Below are positions 17,128-26,115 of a stretch of DNA of 64,000 nucleotides, piece after piece. A program made the translations under genes and the position numbers. This stretch comes from Filibacter tadaridae. Its GTDB lineage: Bacteria; Bacillota; Bacilli; Bacillales_A; Planococcaceae. A model generated the notes under the pieces. The model was given only the letters and a program-made list of their open reading frames with translations. It searched no databases and was not told where the DNA came from. The first letter of the stretch is position 1. Every line of letters begins with the position of its first letter. The stretch lies in assembly GCF_900609045.1 (NCBI RefSeq), contig NZ_UXAV01000019.1:20752-84751 (forward strand), given 5' to 3'.

Positions 17128-19356
17128 TTAACTTGCAAGGACAGTTACTGTCACTTTGAATAAATCGCCATCCATCTCGATTTTCATTGTGCCATTATGC
17201 ATGTCGACAATCGATTGTGCAATGGCAAGGCCAAGACCCGAACCATCTGTAGACCGGGCTGTATCTGCACGTTTGAAACGTTCAAATAACTCGTTGACAC
17301 TTTCACCCAGTTCATACTTCGTTATATTTTTTATAACAAACTCTGCATCGTCGCCTACTTTTCGAAGCGTAATATAAACGCGTGTGCCCGGCAACGTGTA
17401 TTTGACCGCATTGACAATTAAATTATCCAACACGCGCCACCACCGTTTTCCATCAACATAAGAGATAAGCGCAGTGTCAGGCAACCCTGTCCTGAAGTCC
17501 AAACCTGTGTTTGAAATTTCCTCCGCATGTTCCGCAAGTGCTTGTTGGAGCAATTGCGTAAGATCTACACGTTGTTTGTTTAGTTCCATATTGCCACTCG
17601 CCATCTTCGATACTTCAAACAAATCCTCGATTAACGTCTTTAGGCGTTGTGATTTCTTATCTAGTATATCCACATACTTCGCACGCTCTTCAGCAGCAAG
17701 TTCTTCATTTTTCAAAAGGTCCGTATACGTAATGATTGACGTCAATGGCGTCCGTAGATCATGGCTTACATTCGTGATCAGTTCCGTTTTCAACCGTTCA
17801 CTTTTTGCTTGTTCACTCATTGAGATACGCACACCTTCACGCAAATTATTCAAGTTCTTCGCATGATCTGCAAGAGGCGATTCCCCCTCCACTTCAATCG
17901 CTTTATGAAGCCGCCCTTGCGCCATTGCTTCCGTAGCCTGGATAATCCGGTTCAAATACGCGGTCCTTCTCACAAAGATATACAAGAGCGGAAATCCTAC
18001 AAACAATGCAAGCGGTATATAGATAAGCAACAGCCCCGGTGCAACCATGACACCGAATAGGCCGAGCCCTGAAAGGAAAAAACCGATCAGCAGAAGGAAC
18101 ATTTGAACACCAATCGTACGATTTAAAAACATCTCTTGCAGTTCCTTCGAAAATTTCATACTATAACTGGAACGAATATCTTCTTCCAAAGTCCCTTCGA
18201 TTTTCAAACGTTCCACAAGCAGGACAAGTTGGAACACAGTCGTCCAGAGGAAGAATCCTAAAACAACAAACAAACCGACTAAAATAATACAGTTTTCCGG
18301 GCTAGTTTGGAAAAAGAACCATGAAAATCGTCCAGGAATCAGTTCCAAAAGTACGTATACTCCCAAAAGAGAAAGGATTAGTAATGCTATCTTTATATCC
18401 ATCTTTAGACGATTGTATGACGAAACAAATTGGCTGTTCATGACCCATTCCCTTTTGAAACGGAAGACGGTACACAAGGCGACCAACGAAAGAATGCCAA
18501 GCCCCCAAAGAACATACATGCCTATCTTTGTGCGTTCAAATCTTTGAATATCTCTTCCAAGCAAGCCTTCCGACAATGCACTTTTCGGAAGAATTATTGT
18601 GCCTTCAAACTTCCGAGTCGGATTCACTTTGGCAGTATAACTATTTCCCAAGAAATAGTATGTCTCCTCGTCGTATGCTAATCCATCCAGTTGATATATA
18701 TCATTCTTGCTTACACGATCTGATTCCGCTTTCAGATAACCTTCTTGCGCATTAAAATTCTTTTCATAGCTAGCAGGTGCATTGATATCCCCAGAGGTGA
18801 ATGTCTCTCCTGTTTCAATATCTTTTAACGAATAGGCGAACGGCAGCTCCATTTGCTGATTGAGATTACGTTCACGTTCATTCCAAAATCGTGTTAATAT
18901 TTCCTCTTTCTCCGCACGTATTTTCTTTTCCACATGTGCATCATCTTCAAAATTTTTCCGTATATCATCGATTTTTGTATCACGCTCTTTAATCAGTGCG
19001 GTTTTCAACTTCTCACTTTTCCCTGCTTTTGCATCCTCAATTCGACCAGCATACTGCTCGTCAATACTGCCGATTTGCTCGGCAAGCGTTCCGTAACGAG
19101 TACGATGCTCTTCGATTTCAGCTTCTGTGACAGTAATCCGTTCTTTTTCTACTTCCAAATCAATTGGATTTAGTATGGTAACGCTGAGATTTTCAATGAA
19201 AGTGCCTATCTCACCTTGAAAACCGTCCCGTTCGAGATAGCTTTTGCCGATATATTTTGATCCTCCTTGCATAATTGATATCAATGCCATCAAGAAAAGG
19301 GTAACAAGTGCTATCCATACAACTAACCGTTTCCGATTATTACTTTTCAAATTCAT
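17128..19356 (-). CDS. Large membrane sensor histidine kinase
   Basis: A 742-residue kinase. The first membrane helix is at about residues 10-30, followed by an extracytoplasmic region of about 240 residues with a charged, coiled-coil-like part. About six further hydrophobic helices lie between residues 275 and 470. A HAMP-like linker leads to the H-box VSHDLRTPLTSII with the His near residue 529. The ATPase domain has DNLIVNAVKYT, RFKRAD and GSGLGLAIAQSIVDMH. The many helices are unusual for an OmpR-type partner. Its ATG overlaps the stop of the small ORF upstream (ATGA). Confidence 0.92.
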   Translation of the reverse strand: MNLKSNNRKRLVVWIALVTLFLMALISIMQGGSKYIGKSYLERDGFQGEIGTFIENLSVTILNPIDLEVEKERITVTEAEIEEHRTRYGTLAEQIGSIDEQYAGRIEDAKAGKSEKLKTALIKERDTKIDDIRKNFEDDAHVEKKIRAEKEEILTRFWNERERNLNQQMELPFAYSLKDIETGETFTSGDINAPASYEKNFNAQEGYLKAESDRVSKNDIYQLDGLAYDEETYYFLGNSYTAKVNPTRKFEGTIILPKSALSEGLLGRDIQRFERTKIGMYVLWGLGILSLVALCTVFRFKREWVMNSQFVSSYNRLKMDIKIALLILSLLGVYVLLELIPGRFSWFFFQTSPENCIILVGLFVVLGFFLWTTVFQLVLLVERLKIEGTLEEDIRSSYSMKFSKELQEMFLNRTIGVQMFLLLIGFFLSGLGLFGVMVAPGLLLIYIPLALFVGFPLLYIFVRRTAYLNRIIQATEAMAQGRLHKAIEVEGESPLADHAKNLNNLREGVRISMSEQAKSERLKTELITNVSHDLRTPLTSIITYTDLLKNEELAAEERAKYVDILDKKSQRLKTLIEDLFEVSKMASGNMELNKQRVDLTQLLQQALAEHAEEISNTGLDFRTGLPDTALISYVDGKRWWRVLDNLIVNAVKYTLPGTRVYITLRKVGDDAEFVIKNITKYELGESVNELFERFKRADTARSTDGSGLGLAIAQSIVDMHNGTMKIEMDGDLFKVTVTVLAS

Positions 19357-19532
19357 ACACTTCCTTTCATAAGCCGTGCGAGATAGGCAATCGCTCGACT
19401 AGAACGTTCCATGCCGTTCCCTATAAGTTCGATGATGTGGGAGAAACAGTAACCGATGCTAAGCCCCGCGATGATTATTGCAATGATTGACCAAATTACT
19501 GCGTGGTCATTTTTCGATTTTGTAACCAACAC
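19353..19532 (-). CDS. Small membrane protein between regulator and kinase (59 aa)
   Basis: A short ORF that fills the gap between the response regulator and the kinase. GTG at 19532 has AAGGTGG (19539-19545) 6 nt upstream, within the end of the regulator gene, which it overlaps by 26 bp. The stop TGA (19353-19355) overlaps the kinase ATG as ATGA. The product has one strongly hydrophobic helix (AVIWSIIAIIIAGLSIGYCF) flanked by a charged N-terminus and a basic C-terminus (RLMKGSV). Coupling on both sides suggests it is translated. No homologue was recognised; a role in modulating the kinase is only an inference. Confidence 0.55.
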   Translation of the reverse strand: MLVTKSKNDHAVIWSIIAIIIAGLSIGYCFSHIIELIGNGMERSSRAIAYLARLMKGSV

Positions 19533-20205
19533 CCCACACCACCTTCACGTACCTCGGATTTTTTGGATCTACTTCAATTTTTTCTCGTATTTTACGAATA
19601 TGAACAGCAACGATGTTTTCAGCGTTGTACGCTTGTTCATTCCACACGCGTTCATAGATTTCATTAATGGAAAAGACACGCCCTACATTTTTCATAAGGA
19701 GTTCCGTAATTTTGTATTCAGTCGGCGTTAACTTTACCGATACGCCCTCAATTGTCACTTCTTTTGATTCTTCATCCAAAACGAGACCGTCAATCTCAAC
19801 TTTCTTTTGCCCGTCATACGTTCCAAGCTGAACGTAACGGCGCAATTGTGATTTGACGCGGGCCATCAATTCCATCGGATGGAACGGCTTCGTTACATAA
19901 TCATCTGCACCAACTGACAGGCCATGAATCTTATCGGAATCTTCCGCTTTGGCACTTAGCATGATAATCGGGATGTTGCGTGCCTCTCTGATTTTGAACG
20001 TTGCCGTAATGCCATCCATGTTGGGCATCATAATATCGAGAACAAGAAGATGAACGTCATTCGCCTCAAGTAATTCAAGTGTTTCCACGCCATCTGCCGC
20101 CTTCAACACTTCATAGCCCTCGTTTTTTAAATAAATTTCAATCCCATCACGGATTTCCTGATCGTCATCCGCGACTAGCACTGTGAATTTCGCCATCTTC
20201 CGCAC
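19507..20205 (-). CDS. OmpR/PhoB-family response regulator
   Basis: A 232-residue regulator with a receiver domain (VLVADDDQEIRDGI at the start; phospho-acceptor Asp in LLVLDIMMPNMDG at about residue 56; Lys in YVTKPFHPMEL at about 106) and a C-terminal winged helix ending YVKVVWGVGYKIEK. RBS GAGGTGCGG is near the start. It is the first gene of an operon with the small membrane ORF and the large kinase. The DNA upstream contains two copies of TTAAGATT (minus-strand sense) 34 bp apart, which could be its own binding sites. The signal is unknown. Confidence 0.93.
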   Translation of the reverse strand: MRKMAKFTVLVADDDQEIRDGIEIYLKNEGYEVLKAADGVETLELLEANDVHLLVLDIMMPNMDGITATFKIREARNIPIIMLSAKAEDSDKIHGLSVGADDYVTKPFHPMELMARVKSQLRRYVQLGTYDGQKKVEIDGLVLDEESKEVTIEGVSVKLTPTEYKITELLMKNVGRVFSINEIYERVWNEQAYNAENIVAVHIRKIREKIEVDPKNPRYVKVVWGVGYKIEK

Positions 20206-20555
20206 CTCGCTTTACTCTATGATACCAATCGTAACGCACGAATCTTAACATTCAACTACTGTAATTATGAAGAAAATCTTAAGATGGCATCAATTCCAGT
20301 TATAACAAAGTAAATAGTTATGTTGAAATAAAGAATTCCATTAAACCGCTACAGCGCCATCGCTCAGTTAATACACCGGATTCAATACTTCAACTTATAT
20401 AGTTAACACAAAATCCATGTAAGGATACTTCATTTAACTGCTTCAAAAAAGTACTAACTTTTAGGGGTTTCCGGTTTATTTTTCTAATTCAATGAACAGA
20501 AGCCCTTCCACAACGGAAGGGCTTCTGTTCAAATATATGTAAACATGGCAGACAA
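20206..20555. other. Intergenic region upstream of the two-component system
   Basis: About 350 bp. AATCTTAA occurs at 20241 and again at 20275 as a direct repeat 34 bp (about three helical turns) apart, a possible response-regulator site. The far end holds the terminator at 20494-20530. I see nothing else. Confidence 0.4.
20494..20530. terminator. Perfect 16-bp intrinsic terminator
   Basis: GAACAGAAGCCCTTCC and GGAAGGGCTTCTGTTC pair perfectly around ACAAC. It lies beyond the stop of the DMT transporter gene. Confidence 0.85.
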
Positions 20556-21434
20556 TCATTCAAGCACACGTTTCGTTTTCTTCCCACCAAGTGTCAACAC
20601 AAGTATTCCAACAAGTAACATCGCAATACCTGCCCAAGATGTTCCGTCCAACTGCTCTCCAACTACAAGTACACTTAGCACAGCCGCGGTAAGTGGTTCG
20701 GCAAGTGATAGCGTAACCGCTGACGACGATGGGATTTGTTTTAAACCGGTGGAGAAAAGGATATAGGCCACGCTTGTCGTCGCAATCCCGAGATACAACA
20801 CGACAGTGATACTTTTTCCTGACAGCAGCCCCTCCGTTTCGAATAAAAACAGAAATGGCAAAAGCATAAGTGCACTCATCGAGAAGATGACCGCAACAGC
20901 CGGTACCGTGTCTACCTTTTCAAGTACGTCCTTATTAACAAGGGCATAGACGGCAAATAGAAATCCAGCCCCCAGTGACATAGCGATACCTAGCGGATTG
21001 ACAACGATTCCGTCCTTGTTCAGAAACAACAAAGCACAACCTACAATTGCCAGTGCCGTTGCCGTTAGCCATACGCTCGTCGGACGACGTTTCAGAATCA
21101 CCCACTCAATAAGCCCAGAGAAGATGGGGGCACTTCCGATTGTGACAACGGTACCAATTGCTACACCGGTTAATCGTACAGAGGAAAAAAATAAGTATTG
21201 GAAAATAGCCATTGAGAGGGCCGCATAAATCGTAGCCTTCCAAGGCCAATTTTTGAATTCTATTTTACGCATGATAAGCAATAGTAAGAGCAATGAAAAA
21301 CCGCCCACCGCAAGACGTGACGCTCCTACCGCTAGTGGATGTATCGTTTGCGGCATGAACGTTTGGGCGGTACCTGTCGTTCCCCAAAGCACTGCTCCTA
21401 AAAGAACTAGACTATACGAAATTTGTCGCGACAC
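20556..21434 (-). CDS. EamA/DMT family transporter
   Basis: A 292-residue protein with ten hydrophobic segments in two EamA repeats. GAVLWGTTGTAQTFMP near the start and LSLAEPLTAAVLSVLVVGEQL in the second half are typical of the RhaT/YdcZ-like drug/metabolite transporter superfamily. The start is GTG with GAGAGGGGGAA upstream. The substrate cannot be read from the sequence. It is transcribed away from the queT riboswitch gene and ends at a strong terminator. Confidence 0.88.
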   Translation of the reverse strand: MSRQISYSLVLLGAVLWGTTGTAQTFMPQTIHPLAVGASRLAVGGFSLLLLLLIMRKIEFKNWPWKATIYAALSMAIFQYLFFSSVRLTGVAIGTVVTIGSAPIFSGLIEWVILKRRPTSVWLTATALAIVGCALLFLNKDGIVVNPLGIAMSLGAGFLFAVYALVNKDVLEKVDTVPAVAVIFSMSALMLLPFLFLFETEGLLSGKSITVVLYLGIATTSVAYILFSTGLKQIPSSSAVTLSLAEPLTAAVLSVLVVGEQLDGTSWAGIAMLLVGILVLTLGGKKTKRVLE

Positions 21435-21503
21435 ACGTTATTCCCCCTCTCTACTAGTATTACGATACCACACGAACTGACTCTTCCAACATCTCTTATT
21501 TTC

Positions 21504-21533
21504 TTGACATACTTCGTGCAAATGCACTAAACT
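21504..21533 (+). promoter_or_regulatory. Promoter of the preQ1 riboswitch/queT gene
   Basis: TTGACA (21504-21509) and TAAACT (21528-21533) are spaced by 18 bp, which places the transcript start just upstream of the aptamer. Confidence 0.6.
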
Positions 21534-21552
21534 ACTTGTTTGTGTACATCCT

Positions 21553-21594
21553 AACGTGGTTCATCTACCATCCCACGTAAAAAAACTAGGGGGA
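21553..21594 (+). ncRNA. PreQ1-I riboswitch
   Basis: The P1 stem CGTGG/CCACG encloses a loop that starts TTC, as in GGTTC of class I aptamers, and is followed by the A-rich tail AAAAAAACTAGG that forms the H-type pseudoknot. The tail runs into GGGGGA, the ribosome binding site of the downstream queT-family gene, so ligand binding should block translation. Confidence 0.85.
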
Positions 21595-21602
21595 ACTAAA
21601 TA

Positions 21603-22085
21603 ATGAAAGTAAAAACAATGGCAACAAGCGGTATAATCGCGGCATTGTATGTTGCCGTATCGCTTCTCGTGACGCCGTTCGGATTCACGAACATACAATT
21701 CCGCATCTCAGAAATGTTCAACCATCTTGTCGTTTTCAATAAGAAGTTTATATTCGGTATTGTACTTGGTGTATTTGTAACAAACCTATTTTCACCGCTT
21801 GGTATGTACGATTTGTTTTTCGGTGTAGCCCAATCAGCACTGGCCCTTTCCATCACAATCTTTTCCACTAAATTCATAGCAGGCCTTTATAGACGAATGA
21901 TGTTCAATACACTAATCTTTACTTTTACGATGTTCATCATCGCATTCGAATTGAACCTCGCCTTAAAGCTTCCTTTCCTACTTACATGGCTGACGGTTTC
22001 AATAGGCGAATTCGTTGTCATGGCAGTCGGTATTCCGATTATGGCCGCTTTGAATAAACGCCTGAACTTTGAAAAACTTATTTAA
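21603..22085 (+). CDS. queT: QueT family queuosine precursor transporter
   Basis: A 160-residue membrane protein with about five hydrophobic helices, of the QueT family (the substrate-specific S component of ECF-type transporters). TSGIIAALYVAVSLLVTPFGFTNIQFRISE (described in two parts, about residues 8-37) and FGIVLGVFVTNLFSPLG are typical. It is preceded by a preQ1-I riboswitch that overlaps its ribosome binding site, which supports import of preQ1/preQ0 or a related base for queuosine in tRNA. Shared ECF energising genes are not in the window. Confidence 0.92.
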   Translation: MKVKTMATSGIIAALYVAVSLLVTPFGFTNIQFRISEMFNHLVVFNKKFIFGIVLGVFVTNLFSPLGMYDLFFGVAQSALALSITIFSTKFIAGLYRRMMFNTLIFTFTMFIIAFELNLALKLPFLLTWLTVSIGEFVVMAVGIPIMAALNKRLNFEKLI

Positions 22086-22095
22086 TTAATACAAG

Positions 22096-22139
22096 TCCCT
22101 TCCATTTCATTGATCATTCAAGAGGTGGAAGGGATTTTT
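22096..22139 (+). terminator. Intrinsic terminator after queT
   Basis: TCCCTTCCA pairs with TGGAAGGGA, followed by TTTTTC. Confidence 0.75.
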
Positions 22140-22155
22140 CAGGAGATGAAGAACA

Positions 22156-22386
22156 ATGTATATCACGATTCATGAAGCTGCAGAACACCTTGCCATGCCA
22201 GTTATGCAGATAGAGAAGTATGTGCGGGAAGGTCGAATCCGCTCCGTCCATGATGGTGAACAGTACCTTATCAACAAAAGCCAGTTCACACTATACTTTG
22301 AACAACTTAACGCATTAAAACAACAAATCGATGAATGGAGAAACGAACCCATACCACCTGACCGTGACATTAAAGACGAAGACTGA
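22156..22386 (+). CDS. Small helix-turn-helix (excisionase-like) DNA-binding protein
   Basis: A 76-residue protein. TIHEAAEHLAMPVMQIEKYVREGRIRSV followed by YLINKSQFTLYF is the winged helix of the excisionase/MerR-like group (HTH_17). No integrase, phage gene or attachment site is nearby, so an Xis role is unlikely, and the protein is probably a stand-alone regulator. RBS AGGAGATGA lies before the ATG and the gene starts just after the queT terminator. The acidic C-terminus is disordered. Confidence 0.75.
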   Translation: MYITIHEAAEHLAMPVMQIEKYVREGRIRSVHDGEQYLINKSQFTLYFEQLNALKQQIDEWRNEPIPPDRDIKDED

Positions 22387-22540
22387 TTAACCGCAACATC
22401 TTTTCCAATTTAACTCATTAGGTATACGGATTAAAAGCCTCAATCGGGGAATACTGTCCTTAAAGGCTATTTGCATTCAAAATCGACAACTAGTATAGTA
22501 TATGTTTGCTATCTAACTATCATATTTACAAGGGGGAAAC

Positions 22541-24034
22541 ATGAGGAAAATTTCAAATGTCTTTTATATTACAATCGGTCTGATTATTTTGGCCGTCGGG
22601 TACGGCGCGTTGGCACCCGCAAGTTTTGAAGAAATCACAACAAATGTTAAAAACTTCGTTGCATCATGGTTCGGCTGGTACTATATGTTGCTTTTATCAT
22701 TCACAGCTGCTCTTAGCATCTTTTTCATCTTTAGCCCATACGGAAGTATCCGACTTGGGAAAGATACCGATCGTCCGGAGTTTTCAACAATTACATGGAT
22801 TGCCATGCTATTTTCTGCTGGAATGGGAATTGGAGTCGTTTTTTACAGCGCGGCTGAACCATTGTCTCATTTTGCAATTGATCCTGCGACAGCAGATCCA
22901 AATACGAATGAAGCTTTCAAGGAAGCGCTGCGACAGTCCTTCTTTCACTGGGGATTCCATGTGTGGGCTATGTACGGAGTTATTGCATTATCTCTTGCCT
23001 TCTTCCAGTTCCGTAAAGGGGAACCGGGTTTAATTTCAGCAACATTGAAGCCGATGTTCGGTAAAAAGATGGAAGGTCCGTGGGGAATTTTCGTCGATGT
23101 ACTTGCTGTTTTCGCGACATCGTTTGGAGTCGCTACGACACTCGGCTTCGGTGCTGTTCAAATTAATGCAGGCCTCAACTACTTATTCGATGTTTCTATC
23201 GGAATTAAATCACAGTTCGCCATTGTTGCGGTTGTGACAGTCCTATTCATCGCATCCGCGTGGTCCGGGCTAAGTAAAGGCATCAAATATCTGTCGAATA
23301 CAAACTTAGTACTTGCATTTGCCCTTCTTGGTTTCGTCATCATTCTTGGTCCTACACTCTTAATTTTCAATATGTTCACTGACTCGTTCGGCGGCTATTT
23401 GGCAAACCTTGTTCCAATGAGTTTTGGCACTGCACCTCTGAGTTCTGATAATCGGGATTGGCTCGATAGCTGGACCATTTTCTACTGGGCTTGGTGGATT
23501 TCATGGGCACCATTTGTCAGTATGTTCATCGCCCGCATTTCAAAAGGTCGTACAATCAGGGAATTCATGACCGGTGTGCTTGTTGCACCTACATTACTAG
23601 GCACGTTCTGGTTCTCAGCGTTTGGTACGACGGCGATTGATATCCAGAAAAAAGGCATTACCGACTTAACGATACCATCAACGGAATTGACCATCTTCGA
23701 AATGTTCAATGCGATGCCTATGTCGCTAACCATATCCATCATAGCAATCTTTTTGATTGTTTCCTTCTTCATTACATCGGCGGATTCGGCAACATTTGTT
23801 CTTGGCATGCAGTCAACGAATGGTTCATTGACCCCACCGAATAATGTAAAGCTCGTCTGGGGTATCATCCAATCGACAATTGCCGTAATCCTGTTGTCCG
23901 TCAACGGACTAACAGCATTACAAAATACAATTATCATTGCGGCATTGCCGTTCTCGTTCGTCATGTTACTCATGATTGTGTCATTACTTAAGGCATTGAA
24001 AGCAGAAGCTAAAGAAATGAAATTGAAAAAGTAA
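22541..24034 (+). CDS. BCCT family betaine/choline/carnitine transporter
   Basis: A 497-residue BCCT transporter with twelve expected helices. GMGIGVVFYSAAEPLSHF is the Gly-rich stretch of TM3, and WTIFYWAWWISWAPFVSMFIARIS (described in two parts, about residues 310-334) holds the conserved Trp residues of TM8 that line the aromatic betaine site. GMGIGV fits sodium-coupled betaine transporters such as OpuD and BetP; choline carriers usually differ there. The cytoplasmic tails are short, so a strong BetP-like osmosensory C-terminus is absent. RBS AAGGGGGAAAC. Confidence 0.93.
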   Translation: MRKISNVFYITIGLIILAVGYGALAPASFEEITTNVKNFVASWFGWYYMLLLSFTAALSIFFIFSPYGSIRLGKDTDRPEFSTITWIAMLFSAGMGIGVVFYSAAEPLSHFAIDPATADPNTNEAFKEALRQSFFHWGFHVWAMYGVIALSLAFFQFRKGEPGLISATLKPMFGKKMEGPWGIFVDVLAVFATSFGVATTLGFGAVQINAGLNYLFDVSIGIKSQFAIVAVVTVLFIASAWSGLSKGIKYLSNTNLVLAFALLGFVIILGPTLLIFNMFTDSFGGYLANLVPMSFGTAPLSSDNRDWLDSWTIFYWAWWISWAPFVSMFIARISKGRTIREFMTGVLVAPTLLGTFWFSAFGTTAIDIQKKGITDLTIPSTELTIFEMFNAMPMSLTISIIAIFLIVSFFITSADSATFVLGMQSTNGSLTPPNNVKLVWGIIQSTIAVILLSVNGLTALQNTIIIAALPFSFVMLLMIVSLLKALKAEAKEMKLKK

Positions 24035-24037
24035 CTT

Positions 24038-24072
24038 TAGAAAAGCGATTCCTCACTCGGAATCGCTTTTCT
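24038..24072. terminator. Bidirectional terminator between BCCT and hom genes
   Basis: TAGAAAAGCGATTCC pairs perfectly with GGAATCGCTTTTCTA. The stem overlaps the stop codon of hom. Confidence 0.85.
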
Positions 24073-25057
24073 AATTACTTACAAGGGCCGTTTCACGCTT
24101 GCCTATAATTTGAAGGAAATCACCAACCATCGCACTTGCTGTTGGATACATACCTGCTCCTGGACCAATAAGTGTAAGGGCACCGAGATGATCCGTGTCA
24201 ACAATAATGGCGTTATCCACACCGTCAACGCTATATAAAGGATGGTCAGGCCCGATAAGCACAGGGCCTACACCTCCATGACGCACACCATTTTCATCAC
24301 AGTAAATATCCGCAATATGCCGGTAACGAAGTTTACCTTTGGAAGCATCTGTTACGTCCTCAACTGTAATGCCATCAATACCAATGACCGCAACGTCTTC
24401 CCACTTAGGCTGACCTCCGAAAGCAAGCGCACTCAAAATCATTAATTTCCGAAATGCGTCTTTTCCACTAATATCGTCTGTTGGGTCTGCTTCTGCATAA
24501 CCAAGTTCCTGCGCTTCGTGAAGTGCTTTCTTAAATGGTATTCCCTCATTCCTCATTTTCGTTAAGATGAAATTGGACGTTCCATTTAGAACACCACGAA
24601 TCCGACGAATACGGTCTGTCGGTAACAGCCCTGTAATTGTTCGAATAATCGGTACCCCGCCAGCTGTCGTCGCTTCGTAACCAAGATTGACTCCCCGGAA
24701 TTCAGCATGCTTCAATAATGCAGGACCATGTGTTGCGAACATCGCTTTATTCGCAGTTATTACATGGCACCCTTTTTCTATCGCTTCAGAAAGGTATGCA
24801 TATGCGGGTTCTTCTCCAACAATCGCTTCAAAAACGACATCAATGGATGAATCAGACAAGATTTCCTGTATGTCCCCCGTGATTTTCGTTCCAGGCGTCG
24901 ATTGCCTTGTTTTTGTTGTATCCCTAACGAGAATGGAAACAACATTAATTGTATAACCCGTTCCTTTTTCTATTGCCTTACTTCTTTCATTCAGGATCTT
25001 GTAAATTCCTTCACCTACAATGCCGAAGCCGAGTATGGCGACGTTGATTGACGGCAT
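24071..25057 (-). CDS. hom: Homoserine dehydrogenase, short form without ACT domain
   Basis: A 328-residue enzyme that reduces aspartate semialdehyde to homoserine. The nucleotide-binding GFGIVGEGI is near residue 10. TANKAMFATHGPAL and GYEATTAGGVPIIRTI, with GVLNGTSNFILTKM and EADPTDDISGKDAFRKL, are conserved catalytic-domain motifs. The protein ends at GDFLQIIGKRETALVSN, so the C-terminal ACT domain found in the 430-residue threonine-regulated form is missing. ATG 25057 has GGAGGTGA upstream; the gene overlaps metX by 43 bp. It supplies homoserine to the acetyltransferase encoded just before it. Confidence 0.94.
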   Translation of the reverse strand: MPSINVAILGFGIVGEGIYKILNERSKAIEKGTGYTINVVSILVRDTTKTRQSTPGTKITGDIQEILSDSSIDVVFEAIVGEEPAYAYLSEAIEKGCHVITANKAMFATHGPALLKHAEFRGVNLGYEATTAGGVPIIRTITGLLPTDRIRRIRGVLNGTSNFILTKMRNEGIPFKKALHEAQELGYAEADPTDDISGKDAFRKLMILSALAFGGQPKWEDVAVIGIDGITVEDVTDASKGKLRYRHIADIYCDENGVRHGGVGPVLIGPDHPLYSVDGVDNAIIVDTDHLGALTLIGPGAGMYPTASAMVGDFLQIIGKRETALVSN

Positions 25058-26103
25058 GTGGTCACCTCCATGTATTGCTTTACGATGAGTCCCCATTTAT
25101 CATATTCAGTTAAAAATCCATCATGTCCGAATTCCGTATTAATTAAATAATAAGTTGAATTCGGGATAAGATGTGTGAACAATTGAATATTTTCCGGTGG
25201 ATAGATTAAATCATGTGTGTATGCGAGTGCAATGACTTTTGCCTTTATCGACCGGGTTGCTTCTTTAATCCCTCCACGACCACGTCCTAAATCATGTGTA
25301 TTCATGGCACGAAGTAGTGTGCAATAGCTATTCGGGTCAAATTTCTTCGTTATCTTCTTACCAATATGATGTAGATAAGATTCAATTTCATAATTCCCTT
25401 TTTTCGATTCCGTTCGATCAAACCGGTCATTGAACAGTTTGCCTGACCTGTATGTCACCATTCCAGCCATTCGAGCTGTTTCAAATCCTTTCACGTCAGT
25501 TGGTTGTACGTAGTTCCCATTTCGGAAACCCGAATCATTCTCAATAGCATGAAGGCCGATGCAGTTAAATGCAATCCCATAAGCGCTAAGTGCCGGGGTG
25601 ACTGCGATTGGGATAAGGACAGCCACATCATCCGGAAATAAGATACCCCACTCTAAAACCCTCATACCGCCAAGTGAGCCTCCAATGATAGTGTGAAGTC
25701 GATCGACTCCCAGTGCTGTAAGTGCTTTTCGTTCAGCACGGACCATATCTCGAATGGTTACTTCAGGGAATGAAGTCCGATAAGGTCGACCTGTTTCGGA
25801 ATGAATGGACAATGGTCCCGTCGACCCTTCACATCCCCCAAGGACATTAAACGTTATTACAGAGAACCTGTTTGTATCAATACTTTTCCCTTGACCTACA
25901 AGTCCGCTCCACCAACCTGGATGGCTGGCGGTCCCAACAGCATTATGATTGCCGGTCAATGCGTGGCAGATAAGAACGGTCGGCGCATCTTGTCGACCTA
26001 CTTTTTCATATGCGAGCTGCACGTTTTCCACTACAACGCCGGACTCCAATGTCAAATTCCCGATGCCTACAATACCCGTCCCCACCTTCTCACATCCCTT
26101 CAC
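25015..26103 (-). CDS. metX: Homoserine O-acetyltransferase
   Basis: A 362-residue alpha/beta-hydrolase-fold acyltransferase that acetylates homoserine from acetyl-CoA for methionine synthesis. The nucleophile elbow is IIGGSLGGMRVLEWG, the oxyanion-type region is CHALTGNHNAVG, and the late Asp and His are in YTHDLIYPPENI and NTEFGHDGFLTEYD. Length matches MetX. It is encoded between metY and hom. The start is the first ATG/TTG near GGGATGTGAAGGG. A succinyl-specific variant cannot be excluded from sequence alone. Confidence 0.93.
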   Translation of the reverse strand: MKGCEKVGTGIVGIGNLTLESGVVVENVQLAYEKVGRQDAPTVLICHALTGNHNAVGTASHPGWWSGLVGQGKSIDTNRFSVITFNVLGGCEGSTGPLSIHSETGRPYRTSFPEVTIRDMVRAERKALTALGVDRLHTIIGGSLGGMRVLEWGILFPDDVAVLIPIAVTPALSAYGIAFNCIGLHAIENDSGFRNGNYVQPTDVKGFETARMAGMVTYRSGKLFNDRFDRTESKKGNYEIESYLHHIGKKITKKFDPNSYCTLLRAMNTHDLGRGRGGIKEATRSIKAKVIALAYTHDLIYPPENIQLFTHLIPNSTYYLINTEFGHDGFLTEYDKWGLIVKQYMEVTTCRQSTSPYSASAL

Positions 26104-26115
26104 ATTGCATGAAAC

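Noticed and set aside
22156..22386. Phage excisionase marking a prophage or integrated element
   Set aside because: Only the helix-turn-helix domain is similar; no integrase, repressor, attachment repeat or phage gene lies nearby.
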